DNA from: Buddleja alternifolia
Taxonomy: Eukaryota > Streptophyta > Magnoliopsida > Lamiales > Scrophulariaceae
Direction of reading: 5' to 3'
Assembly (NCBI GenBank): GCA_019426215.1
Contig: CM033393.1
Span: forward strand, 47,060,645-47,124,644
Length of the DNA stretch: 64,000 bases
The stretch's first letter is position 1, and the number at the start of each line of letters is the position of its first letter. The position numbers and the translations under genes were made by a program. Positions 27,363 through 38,074 of the stretch are shown here, in pieces. The notes under the pieces are model-generated. The model saw only the letters and a program-made list of their open reading frames with translations, made no database searches and was not told where the DNA came from.

Positions 27363-27585
27363 CTGGAAGAAAACAAACAAACAATGATCATTCACCAAAT
27401 TGAAACAAGATCATACAGTGGATGAGTATCGGGTAAGGTTTGAAGAACTGAGATCTGTTATAGAAAGTATAACTAGGTAGAGGTTTAAAAGAATTAATTG
27501 ATTCTCTTCCTAGTTTAGAAGGTAGCTTATGTGTATAAATAGGGTGTTTATTATCGAATTCAATACATCAAAAATTATCCCTTGG
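27115..27585. repeat. Left copy of a 0.47-kb direct duplication
   Basis: Closely matches 28533-29001 (about 95% by eye), covering the end of the minisatellite, the intron, the 54-nt exon and sequence out to ATTATCCCTT. Together with the arrays this indicates a segmental tandem duplication of the repeat-protein locus. The TATAAATAGGG motif near 27537 (and 28952) also resembles LTR sequence, so an LTR-like origin is possible. Confidence 0.85.
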
Positions 27586-27814
27586 TTTAATTGCCCTCCA
27601 AAATGTTAGATGGTTTCAAATGATGCCTAGCCCTCTATTTATACTAGTCCATTTGATAATGGTCGGTTGAGATTGGTTCGATCTAACAGCTATTATCGAA
27701 GATCTAGAGAATTCTACTAGATATTTACATGGTCCATTCTAGAGAATTCTACCTATACATGTTTCTACATGATTCTAGAGAATTCTTCTAAGTCTCTACA
27801 TATCTAGAACTATT

Positions 27815-28782
27815 CTAGATAATTCTACTCACTACTATATATACAAGGTAGTGTAGAGAGATAAGACTTTGGAACCTCATTTGTGGGAAGAGGTCTTGAG
27901 AATTGTCGGGACGTGACACCGCGCCCGGCCAATCTGCTATAGTTTCTCGCACCTTCTCGGTTACACTATCTAGGTTATCGAGGCACGAAATGCGTACAAA
28001 AATGAATATGGCACCTGATACTAAAAGTAGCCCGAGTATCATGTTCCCAATCTGGACTGACCAAGAAGGAGATTGGGCAGCCATATGAACTACATGCGAA
28101 ACATGTTGTGCTACATGTGGAGGCGCGTCACTAGCAACTCTCTTACCTCCTATCGGATCCTCTAAGATATGATCATGTGCTCCGACATGATCCCCAACAT
28201 CAGCAATTCCTTCCGGACCCTCCACTAGATCCTGCGCTCCGATATGATCCCCACCCTCAACAACTCCCTCCGGACCCTCCACTGGATCCTGCGGCTCCGA
28301 CATGATCCGCACCATCAGCAACTCCATCCGAACCCTCCACTGGATCTTACGCTCTGACATGATCCCCACCCTCAACAACTCCCTCCGGACCCTCCACTGG
28401 ATCCTGCGCTCTGACATGATCCCCATCCTCGGCAACTCCCTCCGCACCCTCCATTGGATCCCGTGCTCCGACATGATCCCCACCCTCAACAACTCCTTCC
28501 AGACCCTCCACCTCCTCCGCTATTGGACCCTCTAAGATAGGATCCTGTGCTCTGACATGATTCCCACCCTCAGCAACTCCTTCCGGACCCTCAATCATCC
28601 TAGCATATCTCAACCCTAATCTGACAGATCCAACTCACCCCGACAACTGCAATCGAAAAATAAACCATATTAAATGGCGAATATAATAACATATAATAAA
28701 ATGAGTAAACAATAAAAATAAACTTTACCGTGGAGTATGAATGAAGTTCGGTGGTGGCACGGAGCGCATCATGTTCTTCCAA
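27815..28782 (-). pseudogene. Minisatellite-based repeat-protein gene, copy B (broken)
   Basis: This copy holds the matching 54-nt exon (28729-28782) and a repeat exon starting at 28646. It is damaged: one base is missing near 28630 compared with copy A, a TAA interrupts the frame at 28347-28349, and an extra G at about 28290 shifts the frame again. Past these breaks the frame to 27815 reads further 19-residue repeats, a linker (GGKRVASDAPP), and a clear hydrophobic membrane helix (NMILGLLLVSGAIFIFV) followed by a charged tail. The ancestral product was therefore probably an acidic repeat protein with a C-terminal membrane anchor. The family is not recognised. Confidence 0.5.
28165..28600. 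repeat. 57-bp minisatellite, array B (7-8 units)
   Basis: Same 57-bp unit as array A in seven to eight copies, varying by a few substitutions each. One unit has a single-base insertion (CCTGCGGCTCC near 28290) that breaks the 19-codon register. Confidence 0.9.
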
Positions 28783-29001
28783 CTGGAAGAAAACGAACAA
28801 ACAATGATCATTCACCAAATTGAAACAAGATCATACAGTGGATGAGTATCGGGTAAGGTTTGAAGAACTGAGATCTGTTATAGAAAGTATAACTAGGTAG
28901 AGGTTTAAAAGAATTAATCGATTCTCTTCCTAGTTTAGAAGGTAGCTTATGTGTATAAATAGGGTGTTTATTATCGAATTCAATACATCAGAAATTATCC
29001 C
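28533..29001. repeat. Right copy of the 0.47-kb direct duplication
   Basis: Partner of 27115-27585. Homology stops after ATTATCCCTT, where the two flanks diverge. Confidence 0.85.
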
Positions 29002-29046
29002 TTTACTATTTTACAAGATCCTTTATGATGAATATGAATAGGATTC

Positions 29047-29481
29047 CACTACAAAAAAGTAAGATATTGGTGGCAAAATGTCAAAGTGACAATGTCAAAG
29101 TTGTCATTAATTATAAATTTTTAGTGACAAGAAATTTTATTTTGTCACTAAAATATATTCTACATATTTAATAGTGACAAGATTTGTGTAGAAGTTGTCA
29201 CTCTTAATAATTAATGACAAGAAAATTATTGTCACTATTGACAATTAGTGACACACCTTTTGTGGCAACTTAGTGACAACAATTATAATTGTCACTCTAT
29301 TCGTATTGTCACTACACATGTGTCACTAATTGTCAATAGTGACAACTTTAAAAAAACTTTTGTCACTAAAAATTCTTATTATGACAAAACAAAAATTATT
29401 GTCACTCATTATGTATATCTAGTGACAATTTTAAAATTGTCACTTCAAATTTTGTCACAAATATTACTTTTTGTTGTAGTG
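29047..29481. mobile_element. Non-autonomous CACTA element
   Basis: 435 bp starting CACTACAAAAAAGTAAGATA and ending with the imperfect inverse (...TACTTTTTGTTGTAGTG). The 3-bp duplication TTC lies at 29044-29046 and 29482-29484. The inside is packed with subterminal TGTCACTAA-type motifs in both orientations, typical transposase-binding repeats of the CACTA (En/Spm) superfamily. It has no transposase. Confidence 0.92.
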
Positions 29482-29622
29482 TTCTTTCAGAGAAATACTT
29501 CATCAAAAGCTTCTTTTACGAAGAGGTTAGACAAAGATCACAACTGAAATTTACAACGAATTGGGAAGATGTGTGTGAGTATTCATCATAAAGATATGTG
29601 TGTGTTACCTAATGGATGATTA

Positions 29623-29850
29623 TGTAAAGAATGGAGGCAGAAAGTTTGGAGAATAAATTCTCTATATTTCTCTGTGTGAAAACCAGTACAAAGAGGCACT
29701 ATATATACAACAATAATGAAGAGACTAATTGTCGTAAAAGACTCCTATAAGAAAGGAAAAAGGATCAAGACTAATGCTAAGCCAGCTAATTTACTAAGAT
29801 AGGATATACACAAATCTCATTTATACAAGGAAAGATTTTATTTCTCAATA
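29623..29850 (-). repeat. 3' LTR of the second copia element
   Basis: 228 bp, one substitution (GTCG versus GTTG) from the partner at 34191-34418, so insertion was very recent. Confidence 0.95.
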
Positions 29851-29857
29851 CTCCCCC

Positions 29858-32800
29858 TCAAGTTGGCGCGTGAAGATCCCGAATGCCCAACTTGCCAAGG
29901 AGAAAGTGAAATTGTTGTCGCCCCAACGCCTTTGTGAAGATGTCAGCCAATTGCAACGTGGTTGGTACATGGTGCATGGTTATCTTTCCGTCTTGCAATT
30001 GATCTCGAATAAAGTGGCAATCAATTTCTATGTGTTTTGTACGTTCATGAAAGACAGGATTTGCGGCTATGTGGAGAGCCACCTTATTATCACAATATAG
30101 TAATGTTGGCTCAGAGAAAGTGACACCGAGAGTAGCAAGGAAGGATCGCAGCCAGATGATTTCACTAGTCATGGTGGCCATGGACCGATATTCGGCTTCA
30201 GCGGAAGATCGTGATACTACACTTTGTTTCTTGGTTTTCCATGAGATAGGAGTATCGCCAAGGAAGATAAAATACCCGGTAAGTGACCGTCGAGTGATTG
30301 GACAACTAGCCCAATCAGAGTCACAATAAGCTCGAAGTTGTAAGTTACTGTCGGCTCGTAAGAAAATTCCTTGGCCCGGTCGACCTTTCAAATATCTAAC
30401 AACACGAATAGCTGCATCCATATGCTCTCGACGAGGCTTTTGAGAAAATTGAGTCAGGACATGGACGGCATATGAGATGTCTGGCCGAGTAATGGTGAGA
30501 TAAATCAGCCGTCCGACCAAGCGCTGATGCATCGAGGGGTCCTCTAGTTCTGCCCCTTCGGCCAATGCTAGTTGATGATGCTGTTCAATGGGAAAATCAA
30601 TAGGCCGACCAGTTCGAAATCCACATTCGGCAATGATGTCGAGTGCGTATTTCCGTTGGCAAAGGACCATCCCTTCAGAATTGCGTGCCACTTCAATTCC
30701 AAGGAAATATTTGAGAGTGCCAAGATCCTTTATATGAAAACATCGGTCAAGATATTGTTTGAATTGTTCGCATGAAACCTCGTTATTTCCTGCAAGTATT
30801 AAATCATCCACATATACGAGGATTCCGAGGAAAATATCGCCATTCTCGTACGTGAAGAACGAATAATCCGTGCGTGATTGCTCAAAACCGTAGGCAAGTA
30901 ATGCACTGGAAAGTTTTGCGAACCAATTCCGGGAAGCTTGTCGCAAGCCATAAAGAGACTTTCGTAATCTACACGCTTTTCCTGTAGTCGAGGATCCAAA
31001 ACCAGGCGGAAACTTCATATAAACTTCCTCGTCCAAATCGCCATGCAGGAACGCATTATGGACGTCCATTTGGTGCAAATGCCAGCCTTTGACCACGGCA
31101 ACCGCAAGAAAACACCTCACACTGACTAACTTTGCAACAGGGGCAAACGTCTCGTGAAAGTCAATACCTTCCAATTGGGTGAATCCCTTTGCCACCAATC
31201 TTGCCTTGTAACGTTCCACAGTGCCATCAGCGTGGTACTTGATCTTGTAGACCCACTTGCAATCAATTGGATGTTTCCCTGCTGGTAAGTCCATCACTTC
31301 CCACGTACCATTCTTTTCCAATGCCTCAACCTCTTTACTCATGGCCTCGCGCCATAATGGGTCGCGCACAGCCTCCCCATATGTTTTAGGCTCTACATTA
31401 AGGTTAACGGCTGCTAAAAAATATCTATGTGCAATAGAAAAACGATCATACGTAATGTAATGATTGACAGAATAAGGCGTACCTGAGGAGTCATTTGGCA
31501 ACGAGGGAGGTCCGGAAGGGTCTAATTTCCTTAAACCAGATTTCTCGAATGATTCAGGATCTCGGTCAACCGTCGCCGTGTAAACCACATAATCTTGTAA
31601 TCGGTCTGGAAGTCTTGTGATGCGCTTAATGCGCTCGGAATTCTGTGGTTCAACTTCCCTTGTCACAACCTCATCAGTATTCCCCCTTTCGTCTTGCCCC
31701 TCATTATTGACTTGTGATTCTATTTGGGAGTCTTGGTCGACCGAATGCGTCTCATCCAAAACCCACGCATTTCCATCATTAAAAATGGGCGTTACTTGGT
31801 CAACTTTTTCACCATGTTTATGTGTAACCAAGTGAAAAGGAAACATGGACTCTTCAAAAATGACATCACGTGAAACGAATGTGTTCCTCATTTCAAGATC
31901 ATAAACGCGCCATCCCTTTTTACCGTAAGGGTAACCTAGAAACACACATTTCCGCCCCCTTGGACCGAATTTGTCTTTCTCGCGAGGATTATTTCGAACA
32001 TAGCATAAACAGCCAAAAACTTTTATGTGGTTATACGACGGCTTCTCTTTATACAAAATTTCATGTGGGGATTTTCCGCCAAGTCGAGTAGTGGGTGTCT
32101 TGTTAATTAAATGTACTGCGGTCAATACACAATCGCCCCAAAATTCAATAGGCAAGCCTGCTTGAAAACGAAGGGCCCTTGCCACATCAAGAATGTGTCG
32201 ATGTTTTCGTTCAACTCGACCGTTCTGTTGTGGTGTGTCGACGCAACTAGTTTGATGCACCATCCCCTCTCGCCTATAGAAATCTAAAATATGTTTCGAT
32301 TTGAATTCAAGTCCATTATCACTTCGCACACATTTTACAAGTTTACCAAATTGTCTTTTTACCATCATGCAAAAATCGATAAGCAATTGACTTGACTCAC
32401 TCTTTTCACTCATCAGATAAACCCAAACTCCCCGACTATAATCATCAACAATCGTGAGAAAGTAATGTGCCCCAAACAGTTCAGCTGTACGGTACGGTCC
32501 CCAAACATCACAATGCACGAGATCAAAAGCATCTAAGGCAATATTGTCACTTTTATTAAAAACTAACGGGTTTGTTTTGCACGACAACAAATATCACAAA
32601 TCTTTTGAAATGAATCATCAAAACTAACAAGGTATCTAAGATGTTGCCTTGATGGATGTCCCAATCGTCTGTGCCAAAGATCATAAGACTCTTCCAAAGA
32701 TGTTCGTAGTGCTGTTTGTGACGTTTCTGGTTTAAGGTAGTAGACCCCGCCGTGAAGCTCACCCGCTCCAATCTGGCTCCTCGAGTTCTGGTCCTGAATT

Positions 32801-34140
32801 AAGCACAAATTATCAGAAAACGTCACACAACATCCCGAATCATGAACGAGTTGACATATTGAAATTAAATTACAAGTTAATTCTGGCACATGAAGGACAT
32901 TTTGTAATATAATATTTTTTCCCAAGACCACTTTTCCAATCTTAGTTGCGAATGTCTTGGCGCCATTGGGTAGCCCGACAGCCACCGGCGAACAATTTCG
33001 CACATCTAGCATGGTATTGTGGGAGCATGTCATATGATTTGATGCACCACTATCGAGTATCCAAGTATATTGATTTCTCTTACCAGAAAGTCTTTCACTA
33101 CCACTTTTCGGTGGCTCTAGTAATGATAGAAGGTGCTGAAATTGCTCAGCCGTGAGGCCGGAGGTGAATTCAGATTTTGTAGGCCCTCCTTCAGTTTGCG
33201 TGTGGGCTGCCCGTGCCATGAAAGATGGCTGCTGCGTATGTCCGTCCCCACCACGGCCTCGTCCACGACCCGAGCCCTGTTGTCGGCTAGTCCACCATGA
33301 CGGATAACCAACGATCTCATAGCAATTTCCAATGTCGTGTCCAGTTCGATTGCATTTAGGACAACGATTTCCACCCTTTTTCTGATCGTTTCCCATTGGC
33401 TTGGCCCTTTGAGTTTGTGTAGCAAAAGCCACATGCTCTCTTTTGTCATTCTACCCCCTAGCCACTTCTCGATGTTTTTCTTCTTTAACCACCATCGCGT
33501 ATACTCGACTCATAGATGGAAGAGGTTCCATCCCTAGTATTTGAGATCGAATATTTCCAAAGGTTGAATCCTCCAGCCCCATGAGGAATTGATAAATCCT
33601 TTCCTCCTCTCTTTCTTTCAAATAGTCTTTCGCGACTCCACAAGTGCACGATGGGACTTTTGAACAACTTTGTAGCTCATCCCACATGCCTTTCAGTTTG
33701 GTATAGTATGCCGTTACCGTCATACCCTGTTGTTTTAGTGAGCCTATCTCATATTTGAGTTGATAAACCCTCGGTGCGTTTCTTACACCAAAGCGCTCCT
33801 TCAAATCGTCCCAGACTTCCTTTGCCGTCTCCATGTAAGCAATACTAGGCTGTAATGCTTTATCTATGGAATTGAATATCCATGAGATTAACATGGAGTT
33901 ACAAGCCTCCCACATGTTCGCCTCTTGCGTTCCTTCTTCGGGTCTTTTCAGAGTTCCGTCGACAAAACCGATTTTGTTCTTGGCTTTTAATGCGTTCCGC
34001 ATAGCCTTTTCCCATATATCATAGTTTCCCTCCACCAAAAGACATGACGTCAGAATCGCGCCGGGGCTGTCTAATGGGTGAAGGAGAAACGGCGAGATGC
34101 CGAGTTTGTTGGTTGCGCTCGACTCAGTTTTCTCGCCCAT
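29858..34140 (-). pseudogene. Nearly intact copia Gag-Pol with a TAG and one frameshift
   Basis: The frame starts at ATG 34140 (MGEKTESSATNKLG). Gag (UBN2-like) runs to an in-frame TAG at 33451-33453, then continues in the same frame into the CCHC knuckle (CPKCNRTGHDIGNC), protease (DSGASNHMT) and GAG-pre-integrase (HRRLGHPS) down to 32563. A one-base shift at about 32570-32590 leads into a 910-codon frame with integrase (SDNGLEF, TPQQNG), reverse transcriptase (YVDD near 30815) and RNase H (SSAEAEYRS, CDNKVA), ending at 29858. Only these two lesions separate it from a full frame. The shift lies in the protease-integrase linker, not a usual programmed-frameshift site, so I read it as mutation. 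Confidence 0.92.
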
Positions 34141-34190
34141 TATTTAAGTAAAAACGATGTCGAAGGGGATCGATCACCGCTCTGGTACCA

Positions 34191-34418
34191 TGTAAAGAAT
34201 GGAGGCAGAAAGTTTGGAGAATAAATTCTCTATATTTCTCTGTGTGAAAACCAGTACAAAGAGGCACTATATATACAACAATAATGAAGAGACTAATTGT
34301 TGTAAAAGACTCCTATAAGAAAGGAAAAAGGATCAAGACTAATGCTAAGCCAGCTAATTTACTAAGATAGGATATACACAAATCTCATTTATACAAGGAA
34401 AGATTTTATTTCTCAATA
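34191..34418 (-). repeat. 5' LTR of the second copia element
   Basis: 228-bp partner of 29623-29850. The primer-binding site adjoins its left border and the duplication GATTA its right. Confidence 0.95.
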
Positions 34419-34420
34419 GA

Positions 34421-34618
34421 TTATTTGCTTATGGGTGATTTTCTCATTATGTTCACATACTCAGAGCACTGAGACTTCTTTCCAGGGCCAAAATAAATGA
34501 AATGAGCAATAACAGCCCTGGCATGTTTATCTACTTTACCTTGGGAAGAAGATCTCAACTCAGAGCTGGAAATAGTTGAAAAAAGTGGTACAGCGCGAAA
34601 GTATGGATGGATAGCTTC
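34421..34618 (-). pseudogene. C-terminal gene fragment cut by the copia insertion
   Basis: A 65-codon minus-strand frame reads like real protein: it begins EAIHPYFRAVPLFSTISSSE and ends with MRKSPISK and TAA at 34421-34423. The middle contains HARAVIAHFIYFGPGKKSQC. The stop codon lies inside the 5-bp duplication of the neighbouring retrotransposon. Upstream of 34618 the frame meets a stop at once, so this would be the last exon of a gene whose other exons I cannot find in 34.6-35.8 kb. I do not recognise the family. Confidence 0.35.
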
Positions 34619-34619
34619 G

Positions 34620-35808
34620 TTTTAAGAGACTAGGCCTTGTCATATCATCTTAAAACCATGTTGTTCTTTGATTTACTTTAATTTGTTCTTTGATTTACCA
34701 CTATCCATAAATTAAGGTAAATCAAATTAATTTGTTTTTGCCACCGTAGCTTGAACTACTTCCTAAGCTGCCACAACATGGTACCATTCACAATTTTCCA
34801 TCTCTGAATTAGCAAGAGTTCTGTATAAGACAGCAAGAGTTAAATTATTTTCAAATCAAATCCAAAGCCATGCATCAAGTGCAAATTCATGTTTGATTTC
34901 AACAGAAAAGCATTTGATAAGCCAAATGTTCTTCCTAATTGGGCGATACTTTTGTCTGATTTTATGTGAGCTCAGAAAATTGAGAAGAATTGAGATTTAA
35001 GGAGAAACTGAATTTGAGAGTTCAGGGAGAATGTGAATTTTGATTTACTTCCAATATCTATACTATATATACTATATATAATTGAAGAGGGTCAAATGTG
35101 TTTAGACTGTCAAACCGTTTGGTATGACATATGAAGAAGTGTTACATATTTCTGGTGTTCATGCACCATATGGTTGTTATAATAATACCTTATTTGTTTT
35201 GATGATATGGTATAATAATAACCACATAATTTATTAAACCAAATGTAATGGATGATTCCATGGTTTATGACTTAGACATTGTCTCCTTATATCTTTATAT
35301 CTCGCTTTTTTTTTAATCACATTAAATTAATTTTTCACCTTAAATTTCTAATACTTTTTATTCTCTTCATCTTTTATTTAAACTTTATAAAAATTTGATC
35401 AAAAAATACGATTTATTTATTATTGAACACGCATAGAATGTGCCTTTATCGACGAGTGTTTTATTATTTCAGCTTCCAACTGTGTATAGCAACAGATTTT
35501 ACGGCAAAGTCGGAGAAAATAAACATAATGTCAACAGGTGCCACTGGCGTAGTTCATAATTGAACCGCCAAAACTAGAGGCAGGCTAAAACGCTGTCGCC
35601 CTCACTAGTTCCGTGTCACGAGGTCATTGGTTGAGTTCATAATTTAACCGCCAAAAATAAAACCAGTCTGAGGGAATGCAACGGCGTCGTGCTCACTAAT
35701 TTCAATTGCTTATGAAAGAGTGCAAGCGTTGTTTCCCTTGTCACGCTTTATAGCTATTTGAGTGTAACAGCTTACTATCTTCTTTGAACTGATAATTCTG
35801 TCAGTGAT
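34620..35808. other. Noncoding spacer
   Basis: AT-rich with no supported gene. Short coding-looking scraps on the minus strand near 34790 (ENCEWYHVVAA) could be decayed upstream exons of the 34421 fragment, but they are too short to call. Confidence 0.5.
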
Positions 35809-35816
35809 GTTTCAAT

Positions 35817-37563
35817 CATGGTTCGCCGTAACTAGGGGTAACTAGGGGTGTAAGGTGAGCCGAGCCGGCTCATGAGCATGGTGAGCCGGCTCGACTGGAG
35901 CTCAGCTCGAGCTCAAGTTATTTCGAGCTCTAGCTCACTTATAGTTGTTCATATGCTCATGAGCTGGCTCGTGAACTTTTATTATTATTTTTTATTAATT
36001 ATTAATATATGTCTAAAATGCTCGTATTTCATAAAAATAATATTTGCAATTTTATATACAACATAGTTTAATAATATTTAAGTTTTTTTTCTATTTTGTT
36101 TAAATCGTGCAAAACAATAACAACAATTATAAGATTACATATTTTAGTTGATATGAAATACTTTTTTATAAAATAATTTAATGAAATCATGTTTTCACGA
36201 CACTCTCTTTTATTTTCTAAATACTTATTGAATATAAGATATTTAATTATTATTTATCTTAATAATACTTATTGTATATGTGAATAATGTATACTATACA
36301 TTACTAACGTATTGTTATAAGCTAAAAAGCAGAATTTATTTTATTTTATCTTTTTTTATTTTCTAAAAAAAATTAAATTATTTTTTACTTCAAGCTCGAG
36401 CTCGAGCTCGGCCCATCTACTTTAAGCTTGAACTCGAGCCCTAGAAAATGAGGCTCGTCGAGTTTGAGCTCGAGCTCGAGCTCAAAAAAGTATAATCGAG
36501 CTCAAGCTCGAGCCTGAAAAATTTCATCAGGCTCGGCTCGAGCTCGGCTAGTTTACAGCCCTAGCCGTAACGGTCGCGGTGTTTGTTGCGGAGACCATTG
36601 TTCCAGTTCCATGGCACCGTCGCAGAACGGTCACGGACGTTCCACAATTTTTTGGCTTAAATTGCTCAAAAATTATAAAAAAAATCCTAAAAAACTTTAT
36701 AATTAGTAAATATTGTATTGAATGTCTATCTTTCTTAATTGGAAGATTTTGAACAACAAAAGCTAATAAAACGGAATACAATTTGGCTTATAACTCTGAA
36801 ATAGAATTATATAATTCTTGCAATTTGTATTACTACGAGATTTCTTTTGCGCATAAAAGTATTTGAATTTGAGTCAATATTACCTTACAAGTTTATGAAT
36901 ATGAGATTTATTACATAAAATTTATTAAATAACAAATTTTCATTAATACCAAGTAGAGGGAAATCTTGCAAACAACACAATATTGCAGGAAACAAAAATG
37001 TAAAAAACATTCTTAGCATAAATTGAATAAGATCCAAGAGCATATATCATCTCTCACATAAAATTAAAAGACACATAAATTGAATGTATTTTGTAAAATA
37101 AGACTTACAAAGCAAAAATGCAAAAAAAAAAATGTATTCATATCTCAATAAGCTTTATCACAACAGGGAGATAACAATAAACAACTTCAAAGCCCAGATC
37201 CTGAAAACCCCATCAATCAGAAGCCTTTAACAACATATCTCTCTCCAATAACCCTAAAAAAGCATCACTCAAAAAACCCACATTTCAAAAACACCAAAAA
37301 TCAAATCTTTACTAATAAAAACATCAAAAATGGCAAATCTGAGTGATTTCCTATCTGAGTTTACACCGTGTTTTGAACACATGCCCGTTCCAGCCGTTCC
37401 GGCACCGTTAAATCGCCGGAACGGCCGCGTCGGAGCATTATCCCGTCCGTCTCACCGTTTTTCGGCGGTTCCACCGCATTCCAAGTACAAAAACGAGTTG
37501 ACCTGGAACTTTGGCACGCCTAGGGCCGTTCCCGTTTCGGAACGGCGGTTCCGGCGAACCATG
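35817..37563. mobile_element. hAT-type element (outer), interrupted by a second hAT
   Basis: TIRs are CATGGTTCGCCG(T)AAC at the left and its inverse GTTCCGGCGAACCATG at the right, with the 8-bp duplication GTTTCAAT at 35809-35816 and 37564-37571; 8 bp is the hAT hallmark. GC-rich CCGTTCCGG-type motifs cluster near both ends. Without the nested insertion the element is about 1.0 kb. It contains no transposase. An internal stretch (37190-37390) includes the start of a small ORF (37330, MANLSDFLSEFTPCFEHM) after a CT-rich, UTR-like leader. Confidence 0.88.
35833..36563. mobile_element. Nested hAT element with GAGCTCGAGCTC arrays
   Basis: Starts TAGGGGTAACTAGGGGTGTA and ends TTTACAGCCCTA, flanked by the perfect 8-bp duplication GCCGTAAC (35825-35832 and 36564-36571). 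Subterminal regions are full of GAGCTCGAGCTC and GAGCCGGCTC motifs, as in widespread plant hAT MITEs. The first ten bases (TAGGGGTAAC) are nearly repeated, so the true left terminus could be 35843. Confidence 0.92.
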
Positions 37564-37604
37564 GTTTCAATAAGGGGTGCCCGTGAGTTCTGGGCTCGAG
37601 CTCA

Positions 37605-37690
37605 AAAAAAAAATTTATTTTTTTAATTAATATATATATATATATATTAATTAAATATATATAGAAGAAAAAAAAGTCTAGCAACAGGAA
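37605..37690. repeat. Low-complexity A and TA tract
   Basis: A poly-A run followed by AATTAATATATATATATATA and related alternation, just outside the outer hAT element. Confidence 0.8.
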
Positions 37691-38074
37691 ATAAAAAGAT
37701 AATATTGGTAGATCCATACTATTATGAAGAGCGCCCAACAAATATCTCTCGTCCTATTTCATGGAAATAGAATTAATAGATAGAAATACCCAACTATTGC
37801 AGAATGCTTTAAAACAACTATATTCAAAGACATAGGTTGAATCACTAAATCCAGAACGACAAGGCATACAATGAATAGAAAGGACTTCCTTAAGACAAAA
37901 TAAGGTTCCACAGTCTGAATTTAGTTCTCAGTTGTTGTGTAAGTGCACATGCAAGATTCGTATAATGCAACCATATCTTAATGAAAAACCAGATTGTTTC
38001 TATTACACTGAAGAACAATTTTCATTTCTCCAAATTGCAGTTTTATGTAGTCCAGTTGCCATTTTCCTCAAACC

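Larger units (their letters stand above)
29623..34418 (-). mobile_element. Young Ty1/copia retrotransposon with TA...CA LTR ends
   Basis: Two 228-bp LTRs flank gag-pol in reverse orientation, with the 5-bp duplication GATTA at 29618-29622 and 34419-34423. The primer-binding site TGGTACCAGAGC (minus strand, 34179-34190) and the purine tract GAGGGGGAG (29851 on) are both present. The TSD places the LTR border after CAATA, so in the element's own sense the LTR starts TATTGAG and ends TTACA, the non-canonical TA...CA type rather than TG...CA. The LTRs differ at one base only. Confidence 0.96.

Noticed and set aside
27115..29001. Reading the 0.47-kb direct repeats as LTRs of one element
   Set aside because: The minisatellite and a spliced exon are part of the repeated block, no primer-binding site or TSD was found, and homology extends into the arrays; segmental duplication fits better.
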